Shown here: piece by piece, positions 7,634 to 17,368 of the stretch
Position numbering within the stretch: position 1 is the stretch's first letter
Layout of the letters: each line of letters starts with the position of its first letter
From: Ruminococcus sp.
GTDB taxonomy: Bacteria > Bacillota > Clostridia > Oscillospirales > Ruminococcaceae
Direction: 5' to 3'
Assembly: GCA_017519415.1 (NCBI GenBank)
Contig: JAFWSI010000007.1
Span: 37,071 to 101,070, forward strand
DNA: 64,000 nt
Program-made: the position numbers and the translations under genes
The notes under the pieces: generated by a model
What the model saw: only the letters and a program-made list of their open reading frames with translations
The model's database searches: none
Told to the model about the DNA's origin: nothing

Positions 7634-8833
7634 ATGAAAAGGGCAGCTACCGTTCTTGCGGCGGCTATGGCGATTTCCGCCGCATTTCCCGCAGATCGGG
7701 CCTATGCCGACGACAACGGCCTGACGCTGGAATACACCGTAAAGGACAAGGAGGTATACATCACGGGCTGCACGGGTAGCGACGCCATACTCATAATACC
7801 CGCAGAGCTCGAGGGTATGCCCGTCACGTCAGTTTCCGAGAACGCCTTTGCGGGGAATACCGATATAGCGATATGCGTTGTTCCCGATACGGTAAAGTCC
7901 ATAGGAGCAAGAGCCTTCAGCGCCTGCCCCGCTCTCAGCACGGTCACTCTCGGCAGCGGCGTTGCAGAGATAGGCGACTACGCCTTTACCGCCTGCCCCT
8001 CCCTCTCCTATATCGACGTAAACAAGAACAATCCCACATACAGCTCCGCCAACGGCTGCCTCTGCGAGAACGGAGACACTCTGCTGCTGTATGCGGGACA
8101 GAAGGAAGCCAAGCTCGACGGCAGCATAAAAACCATACGCAAGGGCGCCTTTTTCGGCAGGTCGGACGTGGTATCGGCGGAGCTGCCGGACAGCGTGACA
8201 GTTATTGAGGATAATGCCTTTTCAGGCTGCCTCTCCCTGACGGAGATAGATGTCCCCGACACGGTGACAAAGCTGGGCGCGGGCTGCTTCATGAGCTGCA
8301 CCTCCCTGAAAAGGGTACATCTCGGGAGCTCCCTGACGGCTGTTCCCGACAGCTGCTTCTACTCCTGTACAGCCCTTTCGGATATAAGCATACCCGACAA
8401 TATCACCTCCGTTGGCAGCGACGCCTTCTACAGCTGCGCCGCGGTCAGCGGTATATACTTCCCCGCCTCCGTCACCGCTTTCGGCAAGGACTCTGTCGGA
8501 AGAAGATACGACATACGAAGCGACTCCTCGGCAGGTATCGCTGATTTCGTAATAAGAGGCGAAGCGGGCTCCGCTGCGGAGAAGTACGCAAAGGAGAACA
8601 ACATCGCCTTTAAAACGGGCAGGCAGCAAAAGGGCGACGTGAACGGCGACGGCTACATCGACGCCGTGGACGCCTCCGACGTCCTTGCGGAGTACGCAAG
8701 GCTTTCCTCCGGCGGCGACAGCGGCTTCACAGAGACACAGCGCAGCTGCGCCGACTATAACGGCGACGGCTTCACCGACGCTGTGGACGCCTCTGAGATA
8801 CTTGCAAAGTATGCCGCCCTGTCGGCAGAATAA
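7634..8833 (+). CDS. Secreted leucine-rich-repeat (BspA-type) protein with type I dockerin
   Basis: A 399-residue exported protein. A signal peptide (about residues 1-25, ending AYA) is followed by about nine LRR_5 units with the pattern IPDxVxxIGxxAFxxCxxL. At the C-terminus is a dockerin with two calcium loops, DVNGDGYIDAVD and DYNGDGFTDAVD, each followed by an amphipathic helix. A dockerin binds cohesins, so this should be a non-catalytic part of a cellulosome or cell-surface complex, perhaps adhesive or binding. No catalytic domain is visible. Its ATG sits one base after the amidohydrolase stop, behind AGGGAGGTG. Confidence 0.88.
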   Translation: MKRAATVLAAAMAISAAFPADRAYADDNGLTLEYTVKDKEVYITGCTGSDAILIIPAELEGMPVTSVSENAFAGNTDIAICVVPDTVKSIGARAFSACPALSTVTLGSGVAEIGDYAFTACPSLSYIDVNKNNPTYSSANGCLCENGDTLLLYAGQKEAKLDGSIKTIRKGAFFGRSDVVSAELPDSVTVIEDNAFSGCLSLTEIDVPDTVTKLGAGCFMSCTSLKRVHLGSSLTAVPDSCFYSCTALSDISIPDNITSVGSDAFYSCAAVSGIYFPASVTAFGKDSVGRRYDIRSDSSAGIADFVIRGEAGSAAEKYAKENNIAFKTGRQQKGDVNGDGYIDAVDASDVLAEYARLSSGGDSGFTETQRSCADYNGDGFTDAVDASEILAKYAALSAE

Positions 8834-8965
8834 AGGACAGTTTTCAGCTATATCCCGTTGCCGCACTTTAGCGCTGAATTGCTTTAATAGGGCATATTGC
8901 TTTTTTCGCCAAAACACGACCTTTTTTGAACAAAAAATTTCTATACCGCCCCGACGCTCAAACTA

Positions 8966-8994
8966 TTGACATAGACCGTGAAAAATAGTATCAT
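8966..8994 (+). promoter_or_regulatory. guaB promoter
   Basis: TTGACA (8966-8971), 17-nt spacer, TATCAT (8989-8994). The predicted start lies about 30 nt before the guaB ATG. No purine riboswitch-like structure is visible. Confidence 0.75.
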
Positions 8995-9011
8995 TAAAGT
9001 TAATATTATAA

Positions 9012-10502
<1,491 letters not shown>

Positions 10503-10507
10503 CGCAA

Positions 10508-10532
10508 AAAGGCGGACTTTATGTCCGCCTTT
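10508..10532. terminator. Bidirectional terminator between guaB and the 10538 gene
   Basis: The perfect hairpin AAAGGCGGAC-TTTAT-GTCCGCCTTT has T-rich flanks on both strands, so it can end both convergent transcripts. Confidence 0.85.
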
Positions 10533-10537
10533 ATCTA

Positions 10538-11278
10538 TTATTGCCGGGAAGCTCCTTCAGGGGCTTCATTTTTGTTTTTGCCGCGGATCACACCGAATAC
10601 GACCGCCATTATGCCGCTAAGCACCGCAAAGGGTATCAGGATCACCGCGACCTTTATCAGGAATATGAGCAGCCTTGTCCCGTCCTTGTGGATACGGTAC
10701 TCCGCCCTGCCGCCGTCCGCGCTTATCTCATAGACGCAGTTGTGCTTATAGGGCTTTATCTTCACAGGCTCTGTGACCAGGAGCACATTGCCCTCCTCGT
10801 CGCAGTAGGCCACCCTGAAGCTGCCGTAGTACTCGAATACGGACTTGTTTTCCGCATTGCAGGGCTGAGGGAAGGAAAGCCTGATATTCTTCCTGTCGGT
10901 GACAGTGCAGCTGCCTACGAAATACCTTCTCATCATGCAGCTGGTGAAGCCGTCGTCATAGACTGCAAGTCCGCAGTCCTTATCAAGCTTGATGTTCCTG
11001 CTCGATACGGTATATCCGTTTCCGTCGGTCCTGTCCAGCCGGACGTAGCTGCATACGCTTCTCATATAGTAGTCCTTTGCATTCTCATCGGGTAAGTACA
11101 TATCGTCCTCGAGCTTCGGAAACAGCAGATCCGCAAAGGCCGTTCCCTCGGGAGCGTTGGTGTAATCTATCTCTATATTCCACTGGAAAAGTCCCATTGC
11201 ATATGCGGACATGCCGCCGGATATACACAGCACAGCCGCGTACAGCACGGCCGCAAGCATCTTTACCGTCTTTTTCAT
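10538..11278 (-). CDS. Exported membrane protein of unknown function (cluster with PBP-like protein)
   Basis: 246 residues: an N-terminal signal sequence or anchor (to about 28, ending AYA), an extracytoplasmic domain rich in Tyr, Asp and Cys, one C-terminal membrane helix (about 207-235, LLIFLIKVAVILIPFAVLSG) and a short basic tail. I do not recognise a family. Six Cys lie in the exported part, so disulfides are possible. The ATG at 11278 follows GAGGAAG; the previous gene stops 5 nt upstream. It is last of three genes starting with the binding-protein-like gene at 12777. Confidence 0.75.
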   Translation of the reverse strand: MKKTVKMLAAVLYAAVLCISGGMSAYAMGLFQWNIEIDYTNAPEGTAFADLLFPKLEDDMYLPDENAKDYYMRSVCSYVRLDRTDGNGYTVSSRNIKLDKDCGLAVYDDGFTSCMMRRYFVGSCTVTDRKNIRLSFPQPCNAENKSVFEYYGSFRVAYCDEEGNVLLVTEPVKIKPYKHNCVYEISADGGRAEYRIHKDGTRLLIFLIKVAVILIPFAVLSGIMAVVFGVIRGKNKNEAPEGASRQ

Positions 11279-11282
11279 ATGT

Positions 11283-11738
11283 TCATTCTTCCTCATGGTC
11301 GTGAAATATCGCAGTCTGACTGCCGTACTCCCCGCTGCTTTCCGCCAGCCGTGCAAGATATTCGGCCTTGTACTTCTTGTTCATCCGCTTAATGGCTATG
11401 AAGTAAACTATGAAACGCCATATCAGCAGCATACATACTGCCAGTCCTGCTCCCCCCGTTATGATAATACAGATAACGGCCGCGAGCAGGTGCAGGCTCT
11501 CCACAACTATATAGCATATCCTGCTGAAGCAGCAGCCCCCAGCAATTATCAGCATCACCAGACATACCGCCGCAAGCATAAAAAAAGCAAAGGGATCCGT
11601 CAGCCCGAATCTCAGCTTGTATTCCGTAGTGGAAAGGTAAAAACCCATTATCAGGTATATTATCCCCACAGCTTCCGCCGCGATGAATATACACATTATC
11701 TGCCTGACGATGAATTCCGCTTTATCGTATCTGTCCAT
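11283..11738 (-). CDS. Small polytopic membrane protein of unknown function
   Basis: 151 residues with about four hydrophobic segments (near 12-32, 49-72, 77-100 and 101-116) and a charged C-terminal tail rich in Lys then Glu. No family was recognised. The ATG at 11738 comes one base after the stop of the upstream gene (TGATATG); a GTG 9 nt earlier overlaps that stop codon. Tight packing implies a shared function with its two neighbours. Confidence 0.7.
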   Translation of the reverse strand: MDRYDKAEFIVRQIMCIFIAAEAVGIIYLIMGFYLSTTEYKLRFGLTDPFAFFMLAAVCLVMLIIAGGCCFSRICYIVVESLHLLAAVICIIITGGAGLAVCMLLIWRFIVYFIAIKRMNKKYKAEYLARLAESSGEYGSQTAIFHDHEEE

Positions 11739-11739
11739 A

Positions 11740-12777
11740 TCACTCACCGCACTCTCTTGCGGGACAGAAGCCCGACATTCTTATCACCTGCTGTCCCCCG
11801 TCGCCGAGCAGGAAGTCCCTTACCTGCCATATATCGTTTTCGTCGCCGTTCACCGTTACCGCATAGTACGGGATAACAAAGGGATAGGCACCGCTGCGGA
11901 TATTCTCCTCATCGGGAGCGGCTCCGTCTATTTTCAGCAGCTTTATGTCCTCACTGTCGTAGAGCCTGTCAAAGAAATACCCGAAGGTATAGCCTATGCT
12001 GCCCGTACCGTTCACATACTCGCCGACTACCGGTGCTTCGGGCGCCCTGAACCTGAACTTCTGATAGCTCTCCTTGGGAGCCATGAGGGAGGTGCCGCCC
12101 ATAACATATCTCACCATAGCGTTCTGGGTATAGCTCTCTCCGCGCTGATAGGCAGCTATCTCCTCGTCATTTCCGCCTACGTCCTTCCAGTTGGTTATCT
12201 TTCCGCCGTATATATCCCTTATCTGCTGAGAGGAAAGGCTGTCCACGGGGTTGTCCCTGTGGGTGAAGAAGACCATATCGTTATAGCCTATGACCTCGTA
12301 CTCTATTTCGATATTGTTGTCCTTTGCGCATTTCTTGAAGCTGTCGGTAAGCTCGCAGGTTATCAGAAGGTGACATTCATTGAATGTATGATCGTTTTCC
12401 TGAGCCTCTTCCGTAAATGTATCCCAGAAGCCCAGCCAGCAGCTCCTGTAATGGGATCTCATCGCATCGTTTATCTCCTCCCCGGAAGTGCCGCCGCACT
12501 GCCTTTTCAGCTCGGCAAATATGGGAAAGCTGTCCTCCTCACCGCCGATAACGCCGAATTGTTCCGGTGTAACGGTATACCCGCCCAGATCCAGCTTGCG
12601 CCAGTGAGGTACGGGCTCGTACAAAAGCTCGTTATTGTCAGTTTTGTCGTGCTCTATGGTATGACGCTCGTCATAGGCGTTCATCGCCCTGATGCCCGTT
12701 TTTACTATTATCACCAGTCCCGCCGCCAGTACCAACAGCGGCAGCAGACGCAGCCATTTTATGCCGTCTTTTTTCAT
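11740..12777 (-). CDS. PstS/PBP-like extracytoplasmic binding protein, membrane anchored
   Basis: A 345-residue protein with an N-terminal membrane helix (about 6-26) and an exported domain. The stretch VFFTHRDNPVDSLSSQQIRD followed by IYGGKITNWKDVGG is the hallmark of phosphate-binding-protein-like periplasmic domains (PstS family). A Thr-Ser-Leu motif (GGTSLMAPKE), YVNGTGSIGYTFG and a final DFLLGDGGQQVI complete the fold. No PstCAB genes follow, only two membrane proteins of unknown function, so phosphate uptake is not assured; a sensing role is possible. The start at 12777 has GGGGTGG upstream. Confidence 0.75.
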   Translation of the reverse strand: MKKDGIKWLRLLPLLVLAAGLVIIVKTGIRAMNAYDERHTIEHDKTDNNELLYEPVPHWRKLDLGGYTVTPEQFGVIGGEEDSFPIFAELKRQCGGTSGEEINDAMRSHYRSCWLGFWDTFTEEAQENDHTFNECHLLITCELTDSFKKCAKDNNIEIEYEVIGYNDMVFFTHRDNPVDSLSSQQIRDIYGGKITNWKDVGGNDEEIAAYQRGESYTQNAMVRYVMGGTSLMAPKESYQKFRFRAPEAPVVGEYVNGTGSIGYTFGYFFDRLYDSEDIKLLKIDGAAPDEENIRSGAYPFVIPYYAVTVNGDENDIWQVRDFLLGDGGQQVIRMSGFCPARECGE

Positions 12778-12825
12778 ATGTCCACCCCTTTTGCAAGCCG
12801 TTGGAGCTTTTTCCTGTTTACCTGC

Positions 12826-12854
12826 ATTATACCACCGGAACGTCAATAAATCAA
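12826..12854 (-). promoter_or_regulatory. Promoter of the PBP-like gene cluster
   Basis: On the minus strand TTGATT (12854-12849), 17-nt spacer, TATAAT (12831-12826), about 50 nt before the start codon at 12777. Confidence 0.6.
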
Positions 12855-12896
12855 CCCGAAAGCCCGAATATTAAATGTTCTGTAAAAATATTGTAA

Positions 12897-12923
12897 CAAA
12901 AAAGGACGGCTCAAAGCCGTCCT
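12897..12923 (-). terminator. Terminator of the 43-residue peptide gene
   Basis: The perfect hairpin AGGACGGCT-TTG-AGCCGTCCT (minus strand) is followed by TTTTTTG, 42 nt after the stop codon. Confidence 0.85.
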
Positions 12924-12964
12924 GTGTTACGTATACTGTTTTTAATCCGCACTGTGACCGCAGG

Positions 12965-13096
12965 TCACTGCATCACAGCTTCCTCTGCTGTATATGCTAT
13001 ATCATCGTTCTCAGCGCTGACGCTGTTCATATTCCCGATAAGGCACGCAATAGCAGCAAGCAGGAGAGCCGCAGCTGTCTTTATAACGTTTTTCAT
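12965..13096 (-). CDS. Small secreted peptide, 43 residues
   Basis: A short gene with every expression signal: a sigma-A promoter (13131-13159), the ribosome site AAGGGGG, an ATG and its own terminator. The peptide begins MKNVIKTAAALLLAAIAC and has a hydrophobic core and a plausible cleavage site after NSVSA (about residue 28), leaving an acidic 15-residue mature piece starting ENDDIAY. An alternative is a lipoprotein using the Cys at 18, although its lipobox is poor. Function is unknown; candidates are a signalling peptide or a minimal relic of the neighbouring lipoproteins. Confidence 0.65.
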   Translation of the reverse strand: MKNVIKTAAALLLAAIACLIGNMNSVSAENDDIAYTAEEAVMQ

Positions 13097-13130
13097 CGAA
13101 AACGTTCCCCCTTTGAAATGATATATCCGT

Positions 13131-13159
13131 ATTATAGCACACAAAATCCATTATTTCAA
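13131..13159 (-). promoter_or_regulatory. Promoter of the 43-residue peptide gene
   Basis: TTGAAA (13159-13154), 17-nt spacer, extended TGCTATAAT with TATAAT at 13136-13131. Confidence 0.7.
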
Positions 13160-13191
13160 TATCATTCGGCAAATGTTAAGAATTTCGTAAC

Positions 13192-13231
13192 AAAAAGGAC
13201 AGCCCGGAGCTGCTCCGCCTGCTGTCCTTTT
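13192..13231 (-). terminator. Terminator after the two lipoprotein genes
   Basis: Arms AAAAGGACAGC and GCTGTCCTTTT enclose a second small dyad (CGGAGC-GCTCCG); a T run follows on the minus strand. Confidence 0.8.
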
Positions 13232-13235
13232 ATCC

Positions 13236-13910
13236 TTACGAAATAACATAAGGCTCGCCGTCGATAGTATATACCGCCACCGTAACGTCGTCGCCCAGTC
13301 TCAGTGCGAGGGAATAGACGCTTCCGACGTCGTCGGGCCTTTCGTATGTGCAGTTTACCTTGAATACCTTCTTTTCGGTGACCTTAGCGCCGGGCATGGC
13401 TTTCTTCACAAGGGCGTCATAGGCCTCATAGCCGGTATCGCCCTTCAGCACGCCGTCCACAAGGACGAACTTGAATTTGAAATCAGCCTGTGTATACTGC
13501 TTTATGAGCTCGTACTCGGCGTCAAGGAAGGCCTGTGCCGACTCGAGATTTGAGGTCTCAAGACGGTATTTCAGCAGCTCGGGAGCTACCGCATTCTCAA
13601 GGCGCGCCGTCTCTCCCGAGGAGAGAGAGTAGAAATAGTCTACCACCTTTTTAGCCTCGTCGTCCGTCATGAAGCGGGGGTCGAACTCCACGCCGATAGG
13701 CACGTCCGAATCCTTGGGGGTGAGCTGCTTGTACTCGCCGCCGTAGGGCATATCCTCCAGCGAAAGGCTCACGTCCTCGGGCACATCTCCGCCCGCAATA
13801 TTGTTGCTGTTGACCTTGCTGCTCTCCTTACCGCTGCTGCATGAAACCGCAGAGAACGTCATAGCTGCCGCCGCCAGCAGAGCCGCTGTCTTTACAAAAA
13901 GCTTTTTCAT
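13236..13910 (-). CDS. Lipoprotein of unknown function
   Basis: 224 residues with a type II signal peptide (lipobox SAVSC, Cys 24), a Ser/Lys/Asn-rich linker and a soluble domain with alternating acidic helices and strands. The C-terminal part (GDDVTVAVYTIDGEPYVIS) resembles NTF2-like or DUF-type beta domains, but I cannot name the family. It starts 15 nt after the preceding lipoprotein gene and is followed directly by a terminator, so the two form a short operon. Confidence 0.75.
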   Translation of the reverse strand: MKKLFVKTAALLAAAAMTFSAVSCSSGKESSKVNSNNIAGGDVPEDVSLSLEDMPYGGEYKQLTPKDSDVPIGVEFDPRFMTDDEAKKVVDYFYSLSSGETARLENAVAPELLKYRLETSNLESAQAFLDAEYELIKQYTQADFKFKFVLVDGVLKGDTGYEAYDALVKKAMPGAKVTEKKVFKVNCTYERPDDVGSVYSLALRLGDDVTVAVYTIDGEPYVIS

Positions 13911-13924
13911 TAATATCCGCCCCT

Positions 13925-14719
13925 TTATCCGAAAGTATAATATCTGCCGTCCTTTTCGGCAAAAACTATCTCGTATTCGCCTACTATTATCCTTTCGCCG
14001 CCTTCAGCGGTCTTTCCCATAAGGAAGAAGCAGGCGTCGATGATCCTGTCGCTGTCGTCCTTTACCGACTGGTAGTAACCGCTGCCGAACAGCTTGTCCA
14101 GTCTCCCGAAGTATTTGTCAATATTATCCGCGTCCTTGTAATAATCCGGAGCCTCCTCCAGCTTTATCCTCGTCACGGTGAAATCTCCCTCTGTCATATC
14201 CGCAAGGTTGGAGCACTGCTTGGCAAAGGAGGTCTTCATATCATAGCCGTAATCCTTTGCGAGGTATTTGTCCATCTCGTCAAGATAGCTGGGGAATATG
14301 CACTTCCTGTAGGTGTTGTAATCCGCCTCGGACAGAGCCGTGAAGTACTTTTCAAGAGTGAGCATGAGCTCCGTGGGGAACAGCTTCTCATCGTAATAGA
14401 GCTTTACTCCGCCGCTGCTGACGCGGTAATCTCCCAGGTCGGCCGCCAAAGAGCCCGCCGCAGGTGAAACGAGCTTTCCGACGCTGCCCAGAACAAGGGG
14501 CTCGCTGTCAAGCTCTGCCTTGTCGGCTCTCTCCTTTATCATGTCAAGGTACTTCGCGGAATCATACTTCTCACCGGAATTCTCGGAACCGCCTATGGGC
14601 GGAGCCGCAGTAGTGACAGCCGTGCTTATCTGGCTGCCGCCGGACTCGCTCCTGCTGCCGCAGCCTGCCGTACAGAGTACAGCTGCCGCCGCAAGAGCCG
14701 CAAGCTTCGTTATGTTCAT
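13925..14719 (-). CDS. Lipoprotein of unknown function
   Basis: 264 residues with lipobox CTAGC (Cys 20), a Ser/Thr/Pro linker to about residue 55, then a helical and beta domain ending in EYEIVFAEKDGRYYTFG. The section LEKYFTALSEADYNTYRKCIFP resembles the NTF2-like region of other Ruminococcus lipoproteins and hints that it and the next gene are distant paralogues. Function is unknown. It lies downstream of typA with a 137-nt gap. Confidence 0.75.
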   Translation of the reverse strand: MNITKLAALAAAAVLCTAGCGSRSESGGSQISTAVTTAAPPIGGSENSGEKYDSAKYLDMIKERADKAELDSEPLVLGSVGKLVSPAAGSLAADLGDYRVSSGGVKLYYDEKLFPTELMLTLEKYFTALSEADYNTYRKCIFPSYLDEMDKYLAKDYGYDMKTSFAKQCSNLADMTEGDFTVTRIKLEEAPDYYKDADNIDKYFGRLDKLFGSGYYQSVKDDSDRIIDACFFLMGKTAEGGERIIVGEYEIVFAEKDGRYYTFG

Positions 14720-14856
14720 GTTATTTCCCTCTCAGTAATTCAGTAGACGGCGTTGTTCGTTCTTCATGCCGCAGGACAAGCGGCTGTATGCTTTTCTACA
14801 GCATAGCCCCGCAACCTGCAAACTGTATGGTTTATATGTGTTGATTTGATGAAAAA

Positions 14857-16680
14857 TCAGGCTTTCTTGCCTCTCTCCTTGGCTCTCTGTGTGTTGCTGA
14901 GTATCCTCTTCCTTATACGGAGAGACTCGGGAGTTACCTCGAGGAGCTCGTCGTCGGCAAGGAATTCAAGGCAGTCCTCAAGGCTGAGAACTCTCGGAGG
15001 CACAAGGCGGAGAGCGTCGTCGCTTCCGCTTGCACGGGTATTTGTAAGGTGCTTCTTCTTGCAGACATTTACCACAAGGTCCTCGGTCTTGGGCGAAGCC
15101 CCCACTACCATTCCCTCGTATACGGGAGTACCCGAGGTTATGAAGAGCTGTCCGCGCTCCTGAGCGTTGTAAAGTCCGTAGGTAACAGCCTCGCCGGTCT
15201 CGAAGGAGATGAGCGAGCCTGTGTTCCTGCGCTCGATGTCGCCCTTGTAGGGCTGATAGCCGTCAAATACGTGGCTCATTATGCCCTCGCCCTTGGTATC
15301 GGTCAGGAACTCGCTCTTATAGCCGAAAAGTCCTCTTGCGGGGATAAGGAATTCGATACGCATACGGCTTCCCTGGGGGTGCATATCCACCATGTCGCCC
15401 TTACGGGTGCCTATCTTCTCCATTACGGAGCCTACGCAGTCCTCGGGAACATCTATTACAAGGCGCTCGATAGGCTCGAGGCGTCTGCCGTTCTCGTCGG
15501 TCTTGTAAAGCACTCTCGGCGTGGATACGCCCAGCTCATAGCCCTCGCGGCGCATATTCTCGATAAGTATGGACAGGTGCATCTCGCCTCTGCCCGCAAC
15601 GCGGAAGGCGTCGGTGCTGTCTGTCTCCTCAACGCGGAGAGATACGTCCTTGAGAAGCTCCTTGAACAGTCTCTCGCGGAGCTGTCTCGATGTTACGAAC
15701 TTGCCCTCGCGGCCTGCAAAGGGGCTGTCGTTTACGGAGAAGGTCATCTCCACGGTAGGCTCGCTTATCTTTACGAAGGGAAGCGGGTCGGGAGCGTCCG
15801 TAGCGCATATGGTATCGCCTATGGTTATGCCCTCGATTCCCGAGATCCATACTATGTCGCCCACCTGAGCCTCCTGTACCGGAACACGGTTGAGTCCCTG
15901 TATCTGAAGGAGTGAAACGATCTTGGAATTGTAGTTCTTCTTAGAGCCCGTGTAATCGCAGACAGTGACCTGCTGGTTGACTGCTATCTTTCCTCTTACT
16001 ATACGGCCGATACCGATACGTCCGACGTACTCGTTATAGTCGATAGAGGAAATGAGCATCTGGAGAGGATCGTTCTCCTCGCCCTTGGGAGGCTCTATGT
16101 AATTGATAATGGTATCGAAAAGGGGCTTGAGATCGGTGCCTGCCTCATACTGGCTGAGGGAAGCCGTTCCGCTTCTGCCCGAGCAGAAGAGCAGCGGGCT
16201 TTCCAGCTGTTCCTCGTTGGCGTCAAGATCCAGAAGGAGCTCCAGCACCTCGTCGCCTATCTCGTCAAGACGGGCGTCGGGACGGTCTATCTTGTTTACC
16301 ACTATGATGATCTTATGTCCCATTTCCAGTGCCTTTGAGAGCACGAAGCGGGTCTGGGGCATAGGTCCCTCGGCTGCGTCAACAAGGAGAAGAACGCCGT
16401 CAACCATTTCCAGTACGCGCTCTACCTCTCCGCCGAAGTCGGCATGGCCGGGGGTATCTATTATATTTATCTTTGTGCCGTTGTACATTACGGAGGTATT
16501 CTTCGCAAGGATAGTGATACCTCTTTCCCTCTCGATGTCGTTTGAATCCATTACACGCTCGGCGACCTCCTGATTTTCACGGAAAACGCCGCCCTGCTTG
16601 AGCATCTCGTCAACGAGAGTGGTCTTGCCATGGTCAACGTGAGCGATAATGGCAATGTTTCTCAGATCTTCTCTTATCAT
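14857..16680 (-). CDS. typA: Ribosome-binding translational GTPase TypA/BipA
   Basis: A 607-residue elongation-factor-like GTPase that acts on the ribosome in stress and low-temperature growth and in 50S assembly. G motifs are AHVDHGKTT (G1), RERGITI (G2), DTPGHADF (G3) and NKIDRP (G4). They are followed by EF-Tu domain II, the EF-G III/V-like domains and the TypA-specific C-terminal domain containing RKRI. Length is standard. The ATG follows GGAGGAAAG. It sits just downstream of two membrane protein genes and may share their transcript. Confidence 0.97.
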   Translation of the reverse strand: MIREDLRNIAIIAHVDHGKTTLVDEMLKQGGVFRENQEVAERVMDSNDIERERGITILAKNTSVMYNGTKINIIDTPGHADFGGEVERVLEMVDGVLLLVDAAEGPMPQTRFVLSKALEMGHKIIIVVNKIDRPDARLDEIGDEVLELLLDLDANEEQLESPLLFCSGRSGTASLSQYEAGTDLKPLFDTIINYIEPPKGEENDPLQMLISSIDYNEYVGRIGIGRIVRGKIAVNQQVTVCDYTGSKKNYNSKIVSLLQIQGLNRVPVQEAQVGDIVWISGIEGITIGDTICATDAPDPLPFVKISEPTVEMTFSVNDSPFAGREGKFVTSRQLRERLFKELLKDVSLRVEETDSTDAFRVAGRGEMHLSILIENMRREGYELGVSTPRVLYKTDENGRRLEPIERLVIDVPEDCVGSVMEKIGTRKGDMVDMHPQGSRMRIEFLIPARGLFGYKSEFLTDTKGEGIMSHVFDGYQPYKGDIERRNTGSLISFETGEAVTYGLYNAQERGQLFITSGTPVYEGMVVGASPKTEDLVVNVCKKKHLTNTRASGSDDALRLVPPRVLSLEDCLEFLADDELLEVTPESLRIRKRILSNTQRAKERGKKA

Positions 16681-16734
16681 ATTTTCTTTCCTCCATACGG
16701 TTTTCTCTATATGAACGGCTCCCGCCGTATCCGG

Positions 16735-17367
16735 CTACATCAGTTTTTCAAGAGCCTGTCTGAGCTCCTGTATATTCGTAAATGTTGTGGGTATGTAAAA
16801 GGTGCGGTCACGCTCCGTGAAAATTGCCGCAGACGGGTCAAGACGTCTGGTATGGGCCCTGAGCTTTATGAACCTGCCCTTGTCCTCCACCGAGAGCACC
16901 CTGTCTATGAGGCTGCCGCTGTGGTACATCACATCGTCCCTGCTGACGAACTCGTCGTAGTACGAGGTATTGGGCACCTTCTTCATATGGTTTATGATTC
17001 GTATACGCTCAGCCATTCCGCGGCGTCTTATGGGAAATGAGGGCTCTCCGAAAAGAGCGCTGCTGCCACAGGCGTTCTCGAAATCAACGTGGTAAACGCT
17101 GTCGCCGTCCATTACATAGGCCTGGAAATAGCTCCTGTTGCGCCTTGACTTATATATTCCGAATCCTAATATGAGTGCGGTCAGAAGGAAGGGTATCACT
17201 ATGGTTCCGCCGCTTACGTCGTTGTCCATTATTATGACCGCGTAGATCACCAGCGATATGAAGAACACCGCACACGCCAGTGCGCCGAAGCCCCACATAA
17301 CGCCCGTACACTTTCTCTGGTATGTAACGTGTATCCTGTCCGCGTCGTCTATCCTGCTTATCAGCAT
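16735..17367 (-). CDS. Two-helix membrane protein of unknown function
   Basis: 210 residues with two membrane helices (about 24-46 and 57-72) near the N-terminus and a basic cytoplasmic-type domain containing FYIPTTFTNIQELRQALE. This architecture resembles YcxB-like proteins and is shared with the gene just upstream, to which it is coupled by TGATATG. The pair may be diverged paralogues. Role unknown. Confidence 0.7.
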   Translation of the reverse strand: MLISRIDDADRIHVTYQRKCTGVMWGFGALACAVFFISLVIYAVIIMDNDVSGGTIVIPFLLTALILGFGIYKSRRNRSYFQAYVMDGDSVYHVDFENACGSSALFGEPSFPIRRRGMAERIRIINHMKKVPNTSYYDEFVSRDDVMYHSGSLIDRVLSVEDKGRFIKLRAHTRRLDPSAAIFTERDRTFYIPTTFTNIQELRQALEKLM

Positions 17368-17368
17368 A

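Noticed and set aside
11683-12849. A 388-codon open frame on the plus strand opposite the PBP-like cluster
   Set aside because: The minus-strand frames have starts, signal sequences and family motifs; this one has none.
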